Positions 6,432-8,261 of a stretch of 8,261 bases of DNA are shown here, piece by piece (the stretch's first letter is position 1; each line of letters opens with the position of its first letter). Under the pieces are notes generated by a model. That model searched no databases and had not been told where the DNA came from. It saw nothing but the letters and a program-made list of their open reading frames with translations. The translations under genes and the position numbers were made by a program. The DNA lies in the NCBI GenBank assembly GCA_031282085.1, contig JAITEK010000037.1:1-8261 (forward strand), given 5' to 3'. The DNA comes from Coriobacteriales bacterium. Its GTDB lineage: Bacteria; Actinomycetota; Coriobacteriia; Coriobacteriales; UBA8131.

Positions 6432-7165
6432 TGCCTCTGTCCGTCGCCCTGGCCGCAAAGGATGGCAGCGCCTATCTCGAGGAACAGGTTGCATCCATCC
6501 TTCCGCAGCTCCATGCTGACGATGAGCTCATCATCTCGGTTGACCCCTCAAGCGATAACACGCGCGAGCTCGCCGAGCGCCTGGCCACCGACGCACCTTG
6601 CATCCGCGTGATCGACGGGCCGGGGCAGGGCGTCATCCGCAACTTTGAGCACGCACTGGAGACCACACGCAATGAGCGGATATTCCTCTGCGACCATGAC
6701 GACATATGGATGCCCAACAAGGTCGCCGAGGTGCTGCGCGCCTTTGTCGAGAGCAATGCCCTGCTGGTGATTCACGACGCGCAGGTAGTCGACCAGGAGC
6801 TTGCGCCTGTTGCCCCCTCGTACTTTAAGCTGCGCAAAAGTGGCCCCGGCTATCGGAAGAATCTACTCAAGAATACCTATATAGGCGCCTGTATGGCCTT
6901 CACGCGCCAGCTCAAGCGGCTGGCGTTGCCCTTCCCCGTGGGTATTCCCATGCACGATCAGTGGCTGGGCCTGCTGGCAGAAAAACATGGCAGCGTTTGC
7001 TTTCTGGACGAAGCCCTTATACAATACCGTCGTCATGGTGCCAACGCCACCTCTAGCACCCACGCGGATCTCGCGCAGATGCTTGTCTGGCGCAAAGATC
7101 TCATACGGGCGCTCAGCCAACGAGAGAAGGAACTCAAGGAAAGGGAACGCAATGGGAAGCTTTAG
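6431..7165 (+). CDS. Family 2 glycosyltransferase, probable rhamnosyltransferase
   Basis: A 244-residue GT-A-fold glycosyltransferase without a membrane segment, probably acting at the inner face of the membrane on a lipid-linked glycan. The N-terminus SVALAAKDGSAYLEEQVASI matches the usual SVIxATYNG-xx-LxEQLxSI opening, though with AKDG for the common TYNG. SVDPSSDNT (36-44) follows, then the metal-binding CDHDDIW (87-93), MHDQWL (174-179) with the likely catalytic-base region, and YRRHGAN (199-205). The CDxDDIW, HDxW and YRxHxxN set is frequent in GT2 enzymes annotated as rhamnosyltransferases, and the gene is embedded in the rhamnose operon; donor and acceptor remain inference. The C-terminus is charged (KDLIRALSQREKELKERER), possibly a short amphipathic or coiled helix. 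The start at ATG 6431 overlaps the rfbB stop; a TTG one codon earlier is less likely. The end overlaps rfbC by 14 bases. Confidence 0.93.
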   Translation: MPLSVALAAKDGSAYLEEQVASILPQLHADDELIISVDPSSDNTRELAERLATDAPCIRVIDGPGQGVIRNFEHALETTRNERIFLCDHDDIWMPNKVAEVLRAFVESNALLVIHDAQVVDQELAPVAPSYFKLRKSGPGYRKNLLKNTYIGACMAFTRQLKRLALPFPVGIPMHDQWLGLLAEKHGSVCFLDEALIQYRRHGANATSSTHADLAQMLVWRKDLIRALSQREKELKERERNGKL

Positions 7166-7712
7166 CTTCACGAAGACCGCCATTCCTGATGTGGTCATAG
7201 TTGAGCCTGCCGTCTTCGGCGACGCGCGCGGCTCCTTTATGGAAACCTATAACGAGAAAGACTTCCACAAGGCCGGCATCACGGCGGCGTTTGTGCAGGA
7301 CAACCAGTCGAGCTCGGTGAGAGGGGTGCTGCGCGGGCTTCACTTCCAGAGGACATTCCCCCAGGCAAAGCTCGTTCGCGTCATAAGCGGCGAGGTCTTT
7401 GACGTGGCGGTGGACATCCGGCCCGAGAGCCCCAGCTTTGGCTCCTGGACAGGTGCAGTCCTCACTGCGCAGAACAAAAAGCAGCTCTTTATCCCCCGGG
7501 GGCTCGCGCACGGGTTTCTCGTGCTCAGCGAGACAGCCGAGTTCGTCTACAAATGCGACGAGTTCTATCATCCCGAGGATGAGGGGGGCCTGCGCTGGGA
7601 TGACCCTGCCATCGGCATTGAGTGGCCCCTGCCTGTCGGGCTGGCGCCGCTGCTCTCAGAGAAGGACAAGGTTTATCCAGGGCTCAGCCAATTCACCATC
7701 TCAAACGATTGA
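7152..7712 (+). CDS. rfbC: dTDP-4-dehydrorhamnose 3,5-epimerase (RmlC)
   Basis: Third step of the pathway: double epimerisation of dTDP-4-keto-6-deoxyglucose at C3 and C5. The 186-residue cupin has the usual length. PAVFGDARGSFMETYN is at 19-34, QDNQSSSVRGVLRGLHFQ at 49-66 with the catalytic base His64, Lys73 in AKLVRV, and FDVAVDIR at 83-90. IPRGLAHGF follows with His120, then FVYKCDEFY with Tyr133 (proton donor in the family) and Tyr139 (thymine stacking). EGGLRWDDPAIGIEWP closes the core. All expected active-site residues are present. The frame is open upstream inside the glycosyltransferase gene, but ATG 7152 is chosen because homology starts there and an AAGGAAAGGGA-type SD precedes it. 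It overlaps the glycosyltransferase by 14 bases. Confidence 0.98.
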   Translation: MGSFSFTKTAIPDVVIVEPAVFGDARGSFMETYNEKDFHKAGITAAFVQDNQSSSVRGVLRGLHFQRTFPQAKLVRVISGEVFDVAVDIRPESPSFGSWTGAVLTAQNKKQLFIPRGLAHGFLVLSETAEFVYKCDEFYHPEDEGGLRWDDPAIGIEWPLPVGLAPLLSEKDKVYPGLSQFTISND

Positions 7713-7722
7713 TTACTGCACT

Positions 7723-8261
7723 ATGGGCATAATTATTGAGAACATACTGACGATAGCAGGCACTGTCATAACCGTCCTGTGCCTTGTTGGCGTTGTCATC
7801 CTCATTCCCAAGGTCAAGCGCTACCTGCCGGCTCTCTTGCAGTACCGCTCACTGCTCTTTAACCTGGTAACACGGGACATCAAGATCAAATACCGGCGGT
7901 CGGTGCTGGGCCTGCTCTGGAGCGTCTTACAGCCTCTGTTCATCATGCTCATCGTGAGCATGGTATTCATGCATGTGCTTCGAGTTGAGATAGAAAACTA
8001 CCCCGCATTCTACATAACCGGCAGTCTCATCTTCAGCTTTGTGACCGAGGCGACCAATCTCTCGCTGAACTCCATCAACGGAGCGTCATCCCTTATCCAG
8101 AAGGTCTACATCCCCAAGTACATCTTTCCTCTGGAAAAATGCATCTTTGCCTTTGTCAATATGCTGTTCTCGCTCATAGCGGTTGCGCTGGTCTATCTGG
8201 TTTTGCGGGTTCCGATACAGCCCACCATCCTGTTGCTCCCCATCCCCATGCTTTATGCGGC
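7723..8261 (+). CDS. Polysaccharide ABC transporter permease (TagG/Wzm type), 3'-truncated
   Basis: Inner-membrane subunit of an ABC-2 exporter that moves a finished lipid-linked polysaccharide or teichoic-acid-like polymer across the membrane. The first 179 codons are in the window. The cytoplasmic hallmark FNLVTRDIKIKYRRSVLG (46-63) leads into LLWSVLQPLFIMLIVSMVF, the first core membrane helix. A second hydrophobic span (about 95-108), the NGASSLIQKVYIPKYIFPLE segment (119-138) and another helix (about 140-163) follow, all typical of the family. An additional N-terminal hydrophobic helix (residues 8-28) precedes the core. The ATG lies ten bases after the rfbC stop and no clear SD is visible, so coupling to rfbC is likely. 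A Wzt/TagH-type ATPase gene is expected next but lies outside the window. A role in rhamnose-containing glycan export is inferred from position. Confidence 0.92.
   Translation, partial: MGIIIENILTIAGTVITVLCLVGVVILIPKVKRYLPALLQYRSLLFNLVTRDIKIKYRRSVLGLLWSVLQPLFIMLIVSMVFMHVLRVEIENYPAFYITGSLIFSFVTEATNLSLNSINGASSLIQKVYIPKYIFPLEKCIFAFVNMLFSLIAVALVYLVLRVPIQPTILLLPIPMLYA

Noticed and set aside
5328..6494. Long open frame on the - strand (388 codons) opposite rfbB
   Set aside because: It is the mirror of rfbB, whose protein carries all catalytic motifs. Long antisense frames are expected opposite GC-rich genes with few A/T third bases, and the translation shows no recognisable domain.
6987..7151. In-frame upstream extension of rfbC inside the glycosyltransferase gene
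   Set aside because: It is read in a second frame through the conserved end of the glycosyltransferase. RmlC homology and an SD both point to ATG 7152.

Overview
The window is a stretch of high-GC chromosome with every supported gene on the + strand. It holds the 3' part of a housekeeping gene (leuS), one small gene I cannot name with certainty, and the start of a cell-surface polysaccharide operon: dTDP-L-rhamnose synthesis, a glycosyltransferase and an ABC exporter permease. The base composition, strong preference for G or C at third codon positions, good Shine-Dalgarno (SD) sequences, a GTG start and the style of the LeuRS and Rml proteins suit a high-GC Gram-positive anaerobe. Coriobacteriia (Olsenella/Atopobium/Collinsella-like) is my best guess, but it is an impression from family knowledge and not proven by any marker here.

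Layout. Bases 1-2578: leuS, lacking roughly its first 40 codons. Bases 2579-2701: a compact control region with a short hairpin plus T-run, a candidate extended -10 promoter, and two SD/ATG pairs separated by a run of six C. Bases 2702-3361: a small basic protein whose pattern resembles C39-like cysteine peptidases but with Ser where the catalytic Cys and His would be. Bases 3362-3565: a 204-base gap with a C-rich, G-poor tract and a leader able to form competing helices. Bases 3566-7712: rfbA-rfbD-rfbB-GT2-rfbC, nearly all overlapping or a few bases apart. Bases 7723-8261: the first 179 codons of a TagG/Wzm-type polysaccharide ABC permease, running off the window.

How the genes fit together. 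RfbA makes dTDP-glucose from glucose-1-phosphate and dTTP, RfbB dehydrates it, RfbC epimerises it and RfbD reduces it to dTDP-L-rhamnose. The family-2 glycosyltransferase lies between rfbB and rfbC, overlaps both, and is a natural candidate to use that sugar (inference). The permease points to export of the finished lipid-linked glycan by an ABC transporter rather than by a Wzx/Wzy route. The matching ATPase and further glycosyltransferases would be expected just downstream of the window.

No tRNA, rRNA, CRISPR array, insertion sequence or defence system is visible. The identity of the main genes is conventional. The least explained parts are the 2702-3361 protein and the two regulatory gaps around it.
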